Notes: generated by a model from the sequence alone, not told the origin. Positions 20,769-32,330 are shown, counted from the first letter of the stretch. The stretch is 64,000 bases of DNA from Plantago major (GCA_026545765.1 CM048841.1:95127352-95191351), one strand, 5' to 3'. Program-made: numbers and translations.

Positions 20769-21163
20769 CGGGAGAATTGCACTTTTGGTCCTCTAACTCG
20801 ACACCCTCTTCGATTTTGGTCCTACGAATTGACGAATTAGCAAAGTTGGTCCTAAATCCGTATAAATACAGCCGAATTAGGTAAAAATTTGGGGAAAATT
20901 GGGGATCACTTTTGGTCCTATTGACATGACAGCCTACATGGCGATTTTTGTGGGCGAACTGACCAAGACGGACGAATTAGTCAACGAATTGGCGAACTGC
21001 ACGACTTAAGAGGGATCAGAATCGGGAAAAATCCCGCCTAATTAAACACTATATCCCCAAATCGAAACCCTAGAATCATAAACCCTAGAACAAATCTCAA
21101 ATTGAAAAGCAGAAACATGAAGAACAATTCCAAAATTCCCAAATTCGTCCTAACCCTAGTGAA
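20769..21163 (+). mobile_element. Left part of inserted element carrying the zinc-finger gene, unit 1
   Basis: Gene B similarity is cut at ATTGTTTT|CGGGAGAATTGC. The element begins GGGAGAATTGCACTTTTGGT and repeats the CTTTTGGTCCT motif at about 20785, 20817 and 20912, like the terminal region of a plant Mutator-type element. A matching right terminus is not seen in the window, and gene B exon 2 is also missing beyond it, so the insertion was followed by, or caused, a deletion. The stretch before 21164 (AAACCCTAGAA repeated) would be the leader of the zinc-finger gene. Confidence 0.55.
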
Positions 21164-21758
21164 ATGGTGAGTCAAGGAAGCGGCACGTCCTCAGAGACTG
21201 AGTGGATGAACAAGTGCAATGGAGATTTCTTGTTTGATCAGTTCAAATTCTGCCATTGTGAGCGTCACGTTGAGGAGGGTATTGATTTCAAGGATTTCCC
21301 AGGCCGTCGATGCTCGAGGTGTGATAATTGGGTAAGTTTGGTTTCGATTTGGTTCAATGTGGTTTAATTTGGTTCGATTTGTGTTGTTGATTCTGCTTTT
21401 TCGCATAATGGCATCGTTTGTATGAATAGGACAGCACAGGATGTGGATATTTCAAATGGCAAGATGAGCCATTGCCAGGGTGGCTACAAAGTGTGATAAG
21501 AGAGCTACATCAGTACAAAGAAGATTTGACAAAAAAAAAAAAAAAAAAAAGAAAAAAATAGGGAGGTTGTTCTTCGCAATGTGGATTACGAGTACTTCAA
21601 GGAAGAGAAGACGAAGTTTTTGAAGGAGAAGAATCAGCTTGAGGAGGAGAAGAATCATCTTGAAGGTATCATCCCCAAACTACAGTCTAGAATCAAGAGC
21701 TATGAGTTTGTGTGTTTGAGTTTGAGTGTCTCTCTTGTGGCTGTTGGTGTTAGTTATA
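21164..21758 (+). pseudogene. GRF-type zinc-finger protein gene, unit 1 (frameshift in poly-A run)
   Basis: Exon 1 is 21164-21331 (56 codons from ATG to ..RCDNW); GTAAGT opens an intron that closes at GAATAG|GACAGC (exon 2 from 21430). The joined product shows the GRF zinc-finger layout: FCHC, then FPGRRCSRC, then GCGYFKWQDEP, followed by a Lys-rich coiled coil and a hydrophobic segment (FVCLSLSVSLVAVGVSY). This matches the small plant proteins with one GRF finger, a coiled coil and a C-terminal membrane segment. A run of 19 A (21532-21550) puts the coiled coil in another frame and creates a TAG at 21559. The last codons are interrupted by the Mutator-like element at 21759. The function of these plant proteins is not established; they are often found in transposons. 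Confidence 0.72.
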
Positions 21759-23090
21759 GGCAAAAAGGCACCAATGGTCCCAAAGTTTAGGGGGTTTGGC
21801 GCACGCAATACAACGTTTGTACTCCCAGCATATTGAGTCCCAATGTTAAAAAAAAATAGCTCACAAAGGACTTTCAACACAAATTTGACTCATACTGCTG
21901 ACGTGGCGCATAAGTCAACGGGTCAAACCCGATATTGACTGCCAACTCATTTTTTTTAAAAAGGAAAATGTAAAATAAAATTAAAATTCCAGAAAAATAA
22001 ACTAAAAGATTAAACAAATTTAAAAACTCAAATCGAAACAAAAAGAAAATTGTTGGAATAAACAAAAGCAAAGCAGCCGATTTCTTGACCTTCTCCAATC
22101 CTTCTTCCTGTCTTCTACGATCTTGTCTTCTCCATCAGAGTGAAATGAAGGAAAACTTTGAATCACCCAAACACAATTACCCATATCATTATTCTCCGAA
22201 TTTGTGAAAGAGAACAGCGGACTCCAATTTCCGATTGAAAGAGAGCGGCGGACTGATTCATATCTCAGATCTAGCATCTGGGTCAGAATCTCGAATTTCA
22301 GAGATCTCAGAGAAACTCCAAAATTTTGATCTGATAGAACCACTTGGATTTCACATCTGGACGCCAATTTTCGATTTCCCGATGCACATCACCCTTCATC
22401 GATGTACTGCTGCACATCAATTTGCAGTAGATGTTCGTTTGTTCATACATCTGCATAGATAATTAATAGTGGTGCTTGTATGTTTATACCATTCGTTGAG
22501 AACTGATGTTAGTATTAGTTATGTAATGTTAATCGATTTTCGTTTTCAAAATTATTAGCTTCTCCCTGCCTTTTGAATATAGAAAACCACCATAGCTTTC
22601 TCTCTTTTTGTATGTGGTTACTACTTTTTGCAGTTTTCATTTTGCTTGTGGGACTGAGATTTTGCAATCTCTTGTGTCTGATTTTCGTTGTAACTGTGCT
22701 ACGACTCCTTTAATTTTTTTGTTCATAGATCTTTTTGTTTTAATTTAGATTTTTTTTTAAACTTATTTTCTCCTTTCTTTTATTTTTCTGAAATTTTAAT
22801 TTTATTTTTTTGTTTTAATTTAGATTTTTTTTTTAAATTTATTTTCTCCTTTATTTTATTTTTTCTGAAATTTTAATTTTATTTTACAAATTTCTTTTTA
22901 AAAAATACTGAGTTGGCAGTCAATATTGGGTTTTACCTGTTGACTTATGTGTCACATCAGCAGTTTGAATCAAATTTGTGTTGAAAGTTCTTTGTCAGCC
23001 ATTTTTTTGAAACATTGGAACTTAAGGGACAAACGTTGTATTGCGTGCGCCACACCCCCTATATTTTGGGACCATTGGTGCCTTTTTGCC
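21759..23090. mobile_element. Mutator-like element with ~300-bp terminal inverted repeats, nested in zinc-finger gene
   Basis: The left terminus GGCAAAAAGGCACCAATGGT (from 21759) is the inverse of the right terminus ending at 23090. The complementarity continues inward through GGCGCACGCAATACAACGTT, ACTTTCAACACAAATTTGA and ACTGCCAACTCA for roughly 250-300 bp per arm. The flanks TTAGTTATA and TACTTATAT look like a decayed 9-bp target duplication (exact offset uncertain), as in Mutator elements. The interior (about 22050-22860) is of unknown origin. Minus-strand (22020-22367) and plus-strand (22235-22462) open stretches overlap each other and have no domain I recognise. This is the only junction with both arms complete. 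Confidence 0.8.
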
Positions 23091-23285
23091 TACTTATATG
23101 ATGGCTTGATTTGGCAGTTTGATGGCTTGATTGTAGTGTTTAATTGGTAGTTTGCTCACAGTTCATGTTGTAAGAAAATGATGCTCTGTTTTAGGGACTC
23201 CCCTCTGTTTTATTATGCCCACCAATATGTACTCAACAAGCTTTTGGAAATGAAATTTGGTTGTTTTGGTGGTAATTATATACAG
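23091..23285 (+). other. 3' remainder of zinc-finger element, unit 1/2 junction
   Basis: It continues the zinc-finger frame (after TAT: ATG ATG GCT TGA), so the pre-insertion protein would have ended a few residues after its hydrophobic segment. It then runs as non-coding DNA until gene B intron 2 similarity resumes. A 20-bp direct repeat (GATGGCTTGATT twice) is visible. Confidence 0.5.
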
Positions 23286-23481
23286 TTTTCTTGTTGTTTT
23301 ATTGGTGAATCTCTGTGTTTTTTCTAATCTTCATTAGTTTTCATCATATAGTCTTGCATTCAACATGTCTTAGAAGAAGTGAACTTCAAAGGCTATGGAG
23401 GCACTTCAGATTACGTCGATCTAGCAGCCTTCCTGGTGAGGAATGGAAGACAATCAAGATCAATTATATCGCTTAATTTGA
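23286..23481 (+). pseudogene. F-box gene B tail (FBD exon) belonging to unit 1 gene B
   Basis: Same as 1099-1296. The last exon is 23352-23481, and again lacks 48 nt after its first codon. Here a further two bases are lost (AGACAATCAAGATC where the other copies have AGACAACTGAAGATC, plus a change near 23471), so the end of the frame is altered. Its front lies 2.6 kb upstream, beyond the nested elements. Confidence 0.78.
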
Positions 23482-24426
23482 CATGCAAGGTACCTGCGAA
23501 TTTGCGAACAAGTAATGAATTAAATGCAACCGAATCATGTTACGTTTTTTCTTCATAGCGTCAACCCGTACCTTGATTGTTATTTTATTCCAGCATTTGT
23601 ATAAATCTTGAATTTATGTATCGCGAATTATGAAGATTTTACATTAGACTGCAGAATAGCGCATAAGAGTGCACTAGATATGCTCTAACACGACATCTGC
23701 ACCATCTAGATTACGAACCTCCAAAGTCAAATTAAGCCAAAACCCAAAAAAAAAAAGTTGAGAATCAGTTTAATTTGACATGCAACTTGTGAATTTGCGA
23801 ACAAGTAATGAATTAAATGCAATGAAAGAGTGAAGGGTGGAAATCATGTTATGTTTTACTTGATAGCATTGTCAAGTCAACCCCTACCTTGATTGTTGTT
23901 TTATTCCGACATTTGTATATATCTTGTGTTTATGTATCACACATACGAAGATTTTTCATTAGAATGACATTTTGTCATCTCATTTCAAACACGGAGAGAA
24001 GAATCTAGATAAAAACATTGAGCAAGAGAACGAACCCTTTAGATACCTAAGTGGGATAATATGTATATTACGGCCCCTAAAATCATTTGCCACAAACAAA
24101 AACTTGAACTTAATGTTTTCTTTGAACGAAATGTCAAATTCGTATAACTTTCGCAAACCATTACAATAGAATAGCGCATGAGAGATTGCATTAGGTATGC
24201 GCTAACACAACATATATCTACACCATTTAGATTACTAATCTCCATAGTCAAATTGGCACCACAACTAAAACCAAAAAGATTAAATAGTTTCCCAACTTTA
24301 TATCATATTGATGTGGTATAAAAATGGTTAAATCCTTTAGTCTAGGAATAGATATTCTCGAGCTTAGGTAAGTTAAAGAATTATACTAGAATTTTCGAGT
24401 GAGATCCACACAAAAATGAGGTAAGG
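23482..24426 (+). other. Gene B 3' flank, unit 2
   Basis: Same content as 1297-2238, with the internal partial duplication. Nothing additional seen. Confidence 0.6.
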
Positions 24427-24434
24427 GTTAAACC

Positions 24435-26196
24435 TATGTTTTGAAACTCGGACCCGGACGTTGACCCGGCCTACCTACTGTAGGAGGTTCAACCGGGTCA
24501 ACTCGGGTCAACCTACAAAAAATATTTTTAAAAATAAAATATAATGTATACCTTAAAAATTCAACATATACATTTTTTACCTAAAAAAAAGATAGAAAAC
24601 ATTGCATAAACGACATATGCATCAATTCCATTGCCACAATGCATATACAATATAGAAATAACAATCCATAAACCACAATTCATATTGAGTTCAAAATAAC
24701 AAATAACATCAAAGCATCATAGTTCCAACTTAGTCTCTATAACATCTTAAGATTGCAACAATCCATAAACAATCAAAACAAAGTTCACTTGAAGATGTTT
24801 TTGAACAACAAAGTCGAAATGCCTAGCTTTCTTCTCCGCCTTCCCCTTCATTCGGTGGCTCACATCCCCAGTTTTGATCATCTCCCCACATAGGATCATT
24901 ATCGTCAAGAAGAGTTGTGTCAAGGACATTGTCACTACCTATACGAAAGCCATGATAATGATACAAATTAAATTACTTAACCAAAAGACCAAAACAAAGT
25001 AAGGGATAGTGAAATATACAAATAGAACAATGGATAAGCAAATGATACCTTCAACACACTGTGAACTCTCACCAGCATCACCTGTTTCATTTTCAAGCCT
25101 CTCCAATTCATCATAGTCTAGCTCTCCATTAGGTTCTTCATCAATTACCCAATGATCAACTCTATCAACACATTCTATATCAATGGGATCATAGGAAACT
25201 TTCTTTGGACTACAAACAATATAAAAACAAAGGTCAAGCAATCATCAAGACCAATATTCAATACGTTATGTAACTATAACAAAACATGAGTTAAAGAACC
25301 ATACACCGATTCTTCAAGCGCAAATTGTAGTGTACAAAGAGTGCATTGCAGAATCTTATTCTTACCAGATTGTCCAATTTCAACACAATACTGCCAAGCT
25401 GGATCAACTTTTTTAACCGAGTGAGCAATGGAGCATTTTCGGAAGCATTTGCACTAGCGAGTAAGCCGATGATGGCGTTCGACTGTCCATATCCTACAAG
25501 ATACATATGCATTTACACTAGTCACTAGCAGAAGCTAAATTAAAATTACTAACTAAACAAAACTCAACACTCAAGTAGAAAGATCAACTTAAAAACGCAA
25601 GAACAAGATTAATACTTTACTTACCAGTTACCAATTGAGCCGATTGAATGAATGAAATGAACAGAGCCGATTGAACAAAGCCGATTGAATGAATGAGACA
25701 GAGCCGCAAAACGACAAAAGCAGAGACAGCGATTGAACACATCAATCTTAATGAAACCTCTCCCAAATTCTTCTAAACTGAAAAGGAAAACACAAACCTG
25801 CAACTCCCAGTCCACGGATTCACTCGGCCAGCCGTCGAATCTGTATGAAGGATCTGCAACTTCACTGGACCTGCAGGCTGCAACTTCCGACGGATTGAGA
25901 TTGAAGCTTTTCTGTTGGTTGAAGCCGTTTGCGGTTTGCAGATTGAGATTGCCAGATTGGGACTTTTCGGTTTTTGCTTTCGTTTCGGTTTGCAGATTGA
26001 GTTTGGGGCCGTATTTTTGGTTTTAACGTTTTTTACTTTTTTTTTTTTTTAAAGAAAACCGGTTCGAACCGGTTTTTAACCGGTTCCACCGGGTTTTTAC
26101 CGAAATCCAATTTTTTCCGGTTTTGGGGGGTTTTCGGCCCGGACCCCCTCCGAATCGCGGTTGGACCGGGTCGACCCGTCGGGTTTCATAACATAG
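24435..26196. mobile_element. hAT-1, unit 2
   Basis: Copy of 2247-3996. The target duplication GTTAAACC is at 24427-24434 and 26197-26204. The left terminus has lost its first C compared with units 1 and 3 (..AAACCTATG instead of AAACCCTATG). Since the same insertion site is used in all units, the element was in place before the array was amplified. Confidence 0.83.
24823..25385 (-). pseudogene. hAT transposase C-terminal remnant, unit 2
   Basis: The best copy for the first splice: ..NLRLKNR joins across a GT-AG intron to PKKVSYDPIDIE in frame. The terminal exon has a short loss (CTCCGCCTTCC where the others have CTCCGGCGCCTTCC) that shortens the acidic tail. Confidence 0.7.
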
Positions 26197-26204
26197 GTTA
26201 AACC

Positions 26205-27701
26205 CTTTTTGCCGGTATGCCTTAAACAAATCGGGTTTCGATTCAACCGTCCAGTCAGTATTTATGTGTCCGATAAACTTAGAGAGTAGAATATTGCAAG
26301 TAGGTGTGATACCTTAATGAGGAGTAAATGCGCTCCTATTTAAATGGAGAGCTCCAGGATATAAGTCTTCGGTTACCCGAAGTCTTGTCGGACCTATCAG
26401 CTCTTAAAATGTGTTGCCGGAGTAAGGTGGCGCATTTGGACCACGCGATGGTGTCGGACTATAGGAGGTTGGTCCCAACCATCTTGGTCTTTTATCCATA
26501 GAAAGGAGGAAAATCAGACCTGTTTGGGTAGGGTCAGTCCGACTGGATTAGTGTTGAGTTCCTGCCGTGTTAGTAAAGGAGGTTGGTTTTTCTTATCTAA
26601 ACACAAGAGATCGGTCTCCTTATCTCAGACGTTGAGGCGCGGTATATCTTTCATTTACACTGAGGGGTGGTCCTTCTGTCTTGTTGTGATGAGCAGTCTT
26701 CACTCGAAAGGAAGGTGAAGTCGCCATAATACGTTAGTTCCTAGGTGGGGCTTATTTGTATATAGCATAAGTTCCCTCGAGTTTTCAAGCATCTTAATTA
26801 GTAGAATATAGTTGAGAAATTCCAAGTTTGATTTATTTTCTTTTCTCGTTGATTTTCTTGGTACCTCAAAAGTATTCTCTCTTGGTCAAATTCGTATATG
26901 CATGTTGGATTCAACGAATTGGGCTTGATTGGATAGCCCATTTCATCCAAGGCCCAATGGAAGTTGAAATGGGTGACACATGGTGCTCCCTGATTGGTGG
27001 AAGTGAAATTAATGCTATATCTTATGATTATGGAATCCAAAATCTCCCTGGAGAAAAATGGGAACTTACATTTACTGATTTAAGTAGATAATGTAACGTT
27101 TGGTGTCACGACTATTTTTGCTTGCACTACTACTATATCAGAATATTTTATTTATAATGTATGTATATAAAAAATTCAAAATATATAGATTATTTTCCTA
27201 AAAAAAATATTTTTACAACCTAAAATACTAAATAGCAGTCAATCATAATAATTCATTTCCACTTTTTAAATTTTTAAATTTCCAAACTATTATAAGAAGT
27301 AAAATAATATAATTACCATGTACTCCATTCACTCCTTCAACCTTAATTAGTTATTCTATTAGAATTAGTCAAGACTTTTTCATGCCATAAGATAATCAAA
27401 TTATATATGGACAAATTTCATTCAAACTTGATTTTGACAATTTTCTAATGTACTAAATTAAAACGTTAGAAATTACTTTATTGGATTTTTTCTTGTATAA
27501 GATACTAATTACAAAAGTTGATTTTCAATTTGAAAGGTCGTAATAGCAAGTAGCAGGTGTAAAGATTGAATCCGTTGTAGGTAAAAGCAGTGATTTTCTT
27601 CGTATGGACTATGGAGCATTACATCGCGTCTAGGTAGAAAAAATCGTGTGCATGTCACGGCTTGATCATTACAAATTAAATTTCCGAGTTGACTTTTTGC
27701 C
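26205..27701. other. Unclassified shared segment, unit 2
   Basis: Equivalent of 4005-5479. Here the stretch ending ..KWELTFTDLSR stops in frame at 27091, unlike unit 1 where two bases are missing and the frame runs on; this argues against a gene. Nothing else recognised. Confidence 0.4.
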
Positions 27702-27716
27702 ATATATATATATATA

Positions 27717-27814
<98 letters not shown>
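27702..27814. repeat. (TA)n microsatellite with amplified TGCCATATA inserts, unit 2
   Basis: Three TGCC(AT)n blocks in a row: the flanking word TGCCATATA has been copied into the tract twice, giving a compound repeat of about 113 bp. Units 1 and 3 have a simple tract of 49 and 22 bp. Confidence 0.95.
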
Positions 27815-27887
27815 CAAAGAAAAACTAATGTTGTCAGAATAAATAGAATATGGACGAAATTTTCAACCCGAGTACATATATTATGAC

Positions 27888-28646
27888 TAGGGTGTACGTG
27901 TGCAGTTACCGGGTGGTTATTTGTCAAAGTTTTAACCAACCCGCCTATAGCGGGTAGGCCAAATCATTAACTGCGGATGGTGGGATTTTCTCTCAACCGT
28001 CACGGGTCGGTTGACTACTTGAGGCGGACGGATTAACGCATCAAAACAAGGACATATATGACGCATTAAAGAAAGAGACATTAGACTTCATAAGCTTAAT
28101 AAACTAACCCGCAACAGTAAGGGAAACATCAACATAATTCGAAACTTTAATACAAGTAATTTAAGTACATAAATTCCAAATATAAGTCCATGAGTATTTA
28201 AATTATGAAGGTCCTGACAAAAACTAAGATTGCAAACTAATGCCAAGAAGCAAAACAATATTCCCTCGGTCCTCTGATCCTTTGATGGAAAGGGCTAAGC
28301 AATGTGAAAAAATAATAAGGAAGAAACAATTCAAAGCTAATAGATATGCAAATCCAATAAGACAGTACACTAGAGAGATATGATGGAAAGAATTGAGCAA
28401 AAACTAGTGGAGTTGGGTTTTTGTTAGTTTATATAGTACTATTAATCTATTATATAAAAGAAAATACATATATGCATATATAGGCGGGTTATGGGTGGCG
28501 GTTTCCAACCGCCATCACCACTCACGCCTAAAGGCGGGTAACAATTTTATTAACCGCGGGCGGTTTTTGCAAAAACGCTAACCGTCGATTTATGGTAGTT
28601 GGCGGCAAAATAAAAGTATGGCGGTTATTTTTTATGTACACCCCTA
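27888..28646. mobile_element. hAT-2, unit 2
   Basis: Copy of 5602-6338 with the same flanking ATTATGAC and ATTACCAC. The right subterminal part (28484-28545) differs from units 1 and 3 in an imperfect inverted repeat around GGCGGTTTCC..ACCGCC. This hypervariable GC-rich hairpin is also prone to assembly error. Confidence 0.83.
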
Positions 28647-29163
28647 ATTACCACATCACAACATAGTAAAGATTCAAAATTTTGCCAACCTAGCATAGTT
28701 GTGGGACTAACCGTTATGTGCCCACGTAAAGATTCAAATTCTTGGTATCATATAAAATTATTAGCCTCCCGTAAAGCGCTTGAATATGCATTGCCTCGTT
28801 CCATAAGTGAATTTGGTTATATTAAAGTCGTTTGTCAGGACGAATAGAACGGATTGCACACGGTATGCGCAAGAGTAGAGGAACATCGATTTTCAATCAA
28901 ATTTCCAGATTCAAACCGACGAGAAAATGAAAAAACTAAACATATATAAAATAGAAATGTAAAATAATCAAGGGCGCACATATGTGATATGTTACATCTG
29001 AACACTATATACCCCTGGCTTGGACATATTATATATACCATTCCAATCCACCACCTTTCTTTTCATAAACCCTATAAACTCTCAGTCTCACTCCTCTAGA
29101 TAGATAAACAGTAGATTTGTGCCAAGATAACAGACAACGCAAGGCAAGATAAATAATCAGCAG

Positions 29164-29869
29164 GTATGCTATATCCACTCTCTCTAGATATCCATTCTAC
29201 TAAACCCGCTATATGTCTCTAATATATGTACACACACCACATATGACCTGAAAATGGCGTTTTAATTTTGCAAGCTTTTGATTGTTTTGTATATCCTTAA
29301 ATGATTGTCTCGTGGTTATCTTAATTGTATGTGATCCCTATGACTTGTTTAATCAGATCTTTGTGAGTTTCCTTTATTTAATTTTATGTGTTTATCATCT
29401 TTTGAAAGAACCATCACATGTGCTTAATCAAAATTTCATACATTTGATGATAAAAAAAGCCTGAATCAATCTGAATTCTATATACTTTTTTTTTCGCATT
29501 GGTTGGTGTAAATTCTCCTTAGTGGGTTGTAAATCTAGATGGTGTGGTGTTGTGTTAGTGCATTTGTAATTAATGGCTTTGAAAGTTTTAAGTTAGAGTT
29601 TTAATTATGCTATTCTGTTGAAATGGTTTGCGAAAGTTTGCGATTTCTTTTGTCATTTAAGAAAAAACCATTAAGTTAGAGTTTATGCGCTGTAATGGTT
29701 TACGAAACTTATAAGATTGTTTCTTGTATCTTGATGTTTACAAAAAAAAATTAAGTTAGACTTTTTAATTCTTTATGGAAAATGAATTTATCAGTTCACA
29801 TAGGCATCTAATAATGTGTTCTTGCTGAATGTTTTCATTCTTCTCTATGTTTGTTCATTAGTGTTTCAG
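29164..29869 (+). other. 5' leader intron of gene A, unit 2
   Basis: CAGCAG|GTATGC to GTTTCAG|CACTC, leaving 12 nt of leader before the ATG at 29882. The candidate TATA box (CACTATATACCCC, two bases shorter than in unit 1) is at about 29003. Confidence 0.55.
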
Positions 29870-29881
29870 CACTCTACAAAC

Positions 29882-31416
29882 ATGAAGACAAGGAGTCAAG
29901 CTAAAAGATCAAAACACAGTGAAGATCGACTCAGTGATTTGCCAGAGGATGTCGTGAGCCACATTCTGTCGCTCATGCCCATGAAAGATGCGGTGAGGAC
30001 CAGTGTTTTGTCAAAAAACTGGGAGTACAAATGGACTTGTATATCAAAGGTGGATGTCAACGATAGAGTTTCTTATACGGGGAAAACAAGTGAGATTTTC
30101 TTCCGGAAGAAGAGCACGAGGGATGGATTTGTTGACTTTGTGGAACGACTAACTTTTCTTCCTTCAAAAATTACCAGATTTTGTTTGGAAATGCAATCCC
30201 AATATGAATCAAATCGCATATCTGGATGGATTAATGCGCTATTGACGACCAAGGTTGAGTGTCTCAAACTATCTTATTGCCATGATGCTTACATTGTCAT
30301 GCCCAACAGTCTCCTCTGCATCACTTCTTTGAGGAAACTAAAACTACATCTATCCTGCACTTTTCAACTTCCTAGTATGAATTTATTTCCCAACCTGAAG
30401 ATCCTGAAACTCAGCACTGTCCAAATTGTTAACCAGTCATTCAGTAGTGATAGGGAGTCCCATAGCGATACATTGACTCTATCTTTCCCGGTGCTAGAGA
30501 CACTCCAACTAATTAAGTGCAGATTTTTGAATGCAAAGATTGTGGAATTCGATGCCCCATCATTGTCTGCATTGATTCATGGTACAGCTGATCTTGATCA
30601 AGATTACATGCCAAGGGACTATTTGATTAAGATACTTAGCACAAAGCTTGTGCAGTTTAAATTTGATGGTAATGTGCATGTACAAGAGAACATTGTTTTA
30701 ACTGGACAACAGGTAACCTGTGCCGAACTGGTGTACGAGGGTTATACTGATATTGTATCTATGGACATGGTTTTAATGCATGCACGAGTGCTGTTGAGAG
30801 AATTCACAATCCTAAAGGAGTTGAAGACATCCGGTTATTTTACAAAGGTTAGTTCTCCTCTCTCACACTATTTTGGAACGGACAAAGTAACTAGCTAGTA
30901 CATATATATTATGGTCGAGAGGGTAACAAGTGTTGCGAATATTAAAATTTTCATTTTGTTTTGTGTTTCTAAAGGCTATTGCGCGAGGAACTGCTGGAAA
31001 TTCTCTTCCAATCTTTCATCACCTTGCACGACTAGATGTGTGTTCTCAGTTTCATCCAAAAGGGCTGCTTAAGTTACTTCATAAAGCCCCATTACTCAAG
31101 TTTCTTGATATTTCTGATGAACATGTAAGTTCATCTGTTTCTTTTCCTGTCCGATTTAATTTAATTTTCTTATTTAGTTTATAATTGGTGAATATTTATG
31201 TGTTTTTTCTCATCTTTGTTTGTTTTTATTATATAGTCTTGGTACGTGCATATTTTCGACTATGATGGTGTGGAGTCTGTGCCGCTCTGCATTCAACATG
31301 TCCTAGAAGAAGTGAACTTCAAAGGCTATGGAGGCACTTCAGCTTACGTCGATCTAGCAGCCTTCCTGGTGAGGCATGGAAGACAATTGAAGATCAATTA
31401 TATCAGTTTAATTTGA
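29882..31416 (+). CDS. F-box/LRR/FBD protein, gene A unit 2, intact (3 exons)
   Basis: Exons 29882-30847, 30975-31124 and 31237-31416 join in phase 0 at GT-AG sites to give 431 residues ending in TGA. A basic N-terminus (KTRSQAKRSKH) precedes the F-box, about residues 15-52 (DRLSDLPEDVVSHILSLMP, VLSKNWEYKW). Leucine-rich segments follow (LRKLKLHLSCTFQLP, LFPNLKILKLS, VLETLQLIKC; residues ~130-225). The last exon encodes an FBD motif (VPLCIQHVLEEVNFKGYGGT.., residues ~386-424). Such plant proteins bind SKP1/ASK through the F-box and choose substrates for SCF-type ubiquitin ligases; the substrate here is unknown. The ATG is the first in frame after the leader acceptor. The frame could also run on past the 30847 donor to 30898, but the FBD exons would then be lost. 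It is the only uninterrupted copy in the array. Confidence 0.9.
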
Positions 31417-32039
31417 CATGTAACTTGTAATTTATAACAAGTAATGAATTAAATGCAACCAAAGTGTGAATCATGTCAACCCCTACCTTGATTGTTGTTT
31501 TAATTCTGACATTTGTATAGATCTTGAGTTTATGTATCGCAAATATGAAGATTTTTCATTAGAATGACATTTTGTCTTCTCATTTCAAACACCGGGAGAG
31601 AATCTAAAATGAAAACATTGAGCAAGAGAACGAACCCATTAGATACCTAGTGAGCCCAAGTACATTGCGGCCCCTAAATTCATTTGCCACGAACAAAAAC
31701 TTGAACTTAAAGTTTTCTTGGAATGAAATGTCAAATTGCATAACTTTCGCAAATCATTACAACATAATGGTGCATGACCGTGCATTAGGTATGCGCTAAC
31801 ACGACATATATCTACACCATTTAGATTGTGGATCTCCAAAGTCAAATTGACAACACAACCAAAACCAAAAAGATTAAAAAGTTGAGAATTAGTTTAATCC
31901 TAGCTTTATATCATATCATTATCAGAGAGTCCTGCATATTAATATAAAAGGAGGAAAGAATGAAGACCTCAAATCTATCAAAACCATACAGAACTAGAAA
32001 GTGTTTGACAAATTGACTATCTTAATCTCAATTAGTTTC
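31417..32039 (+). other. Gene A 3' flank, unit 2
   Basis: Same as 9114-9739. Just after the stop, CTTGTAATTTATAACAAG replaces CTTGCGAATTTGCGAACAAG of units 1 and 3: two GCGA words are altered, another difference confined to CG positions. Confidence 0.6.
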
Positions 32040-32330
32040 TATTGGAGTATTAATATAAATGACTAGATTCCACACCTACCTCTCTACAAGTTCGAGCTTT
32101 TAGATGAGATGGAGTTCTATCATGGTATCAGAGTCAAAGGCTCAAGCCCAACCTAGGTTCGAATCTCCACGGAGACAATCTCCACCTCATATTAAATTTC
32201 CACTCGAATGGCCTCTCCAAAGAGGTTGAAATCGGCCACGAGTGCGGGGAGTATTGGAATATTAACATAAATGACTAGATTCCACACCTCTCTACAAGTT
32301 CGACCTTTTAGATGAGATGAAATTCTATCA
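32040..32330 (+). mobile_element. TRIM (miniature LTR retrotransposon), complete, unit 2
   Basis: Left LTR 32040-32122 (TATTGGAGTATTAA..TTCTATCA), primer-binding site TGGTATCAGAG (32123-32133) complementary to initiator Met-tRNA, interior of ~118 bp, purine-rich GTGCGGGGAG, right LTR 32252-32330. Flanks GTTTC (32035-32039) and GTATC (32331-32335) fit a 5-bp target duplication with one change. The two LTRs differ by a few substitutions and a 4-bp indel, so it is not new. Without genes of its own it would depend on another retrotransposon. Confidence 0.82.

Larger units (their letters stand above)
1..22192. repeat. Tandem segmental-duplication unit 1
   Basis: First visible unit of the array. 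Position 1 matches 22193 and 62775, so the unit is cut arbitrarily inside a Mutator-like element. It holds the tail of a gene B whose front lies outside the window, hAT-1, hAT-2, gene A (7585-9113), a block found only in this unit (10009-16460), Helitron and CACTA ends, and a gene B front lacking its F-box. The offset to unit 2 is 22,192 bp at the left end. The order and strand of all shared modules are the same in units 2 and 3. Confidence 0.93.

Noticed and set aside
27509-27939. Long open frames of alternating Tyr-Ile on both strands (also 33618-33878, 52725-53012, 53748-53945, 56711-56978)
   Set aside because: They are translations of (TA)n microsatellites and have no start, composition or conservation typical of a gene.
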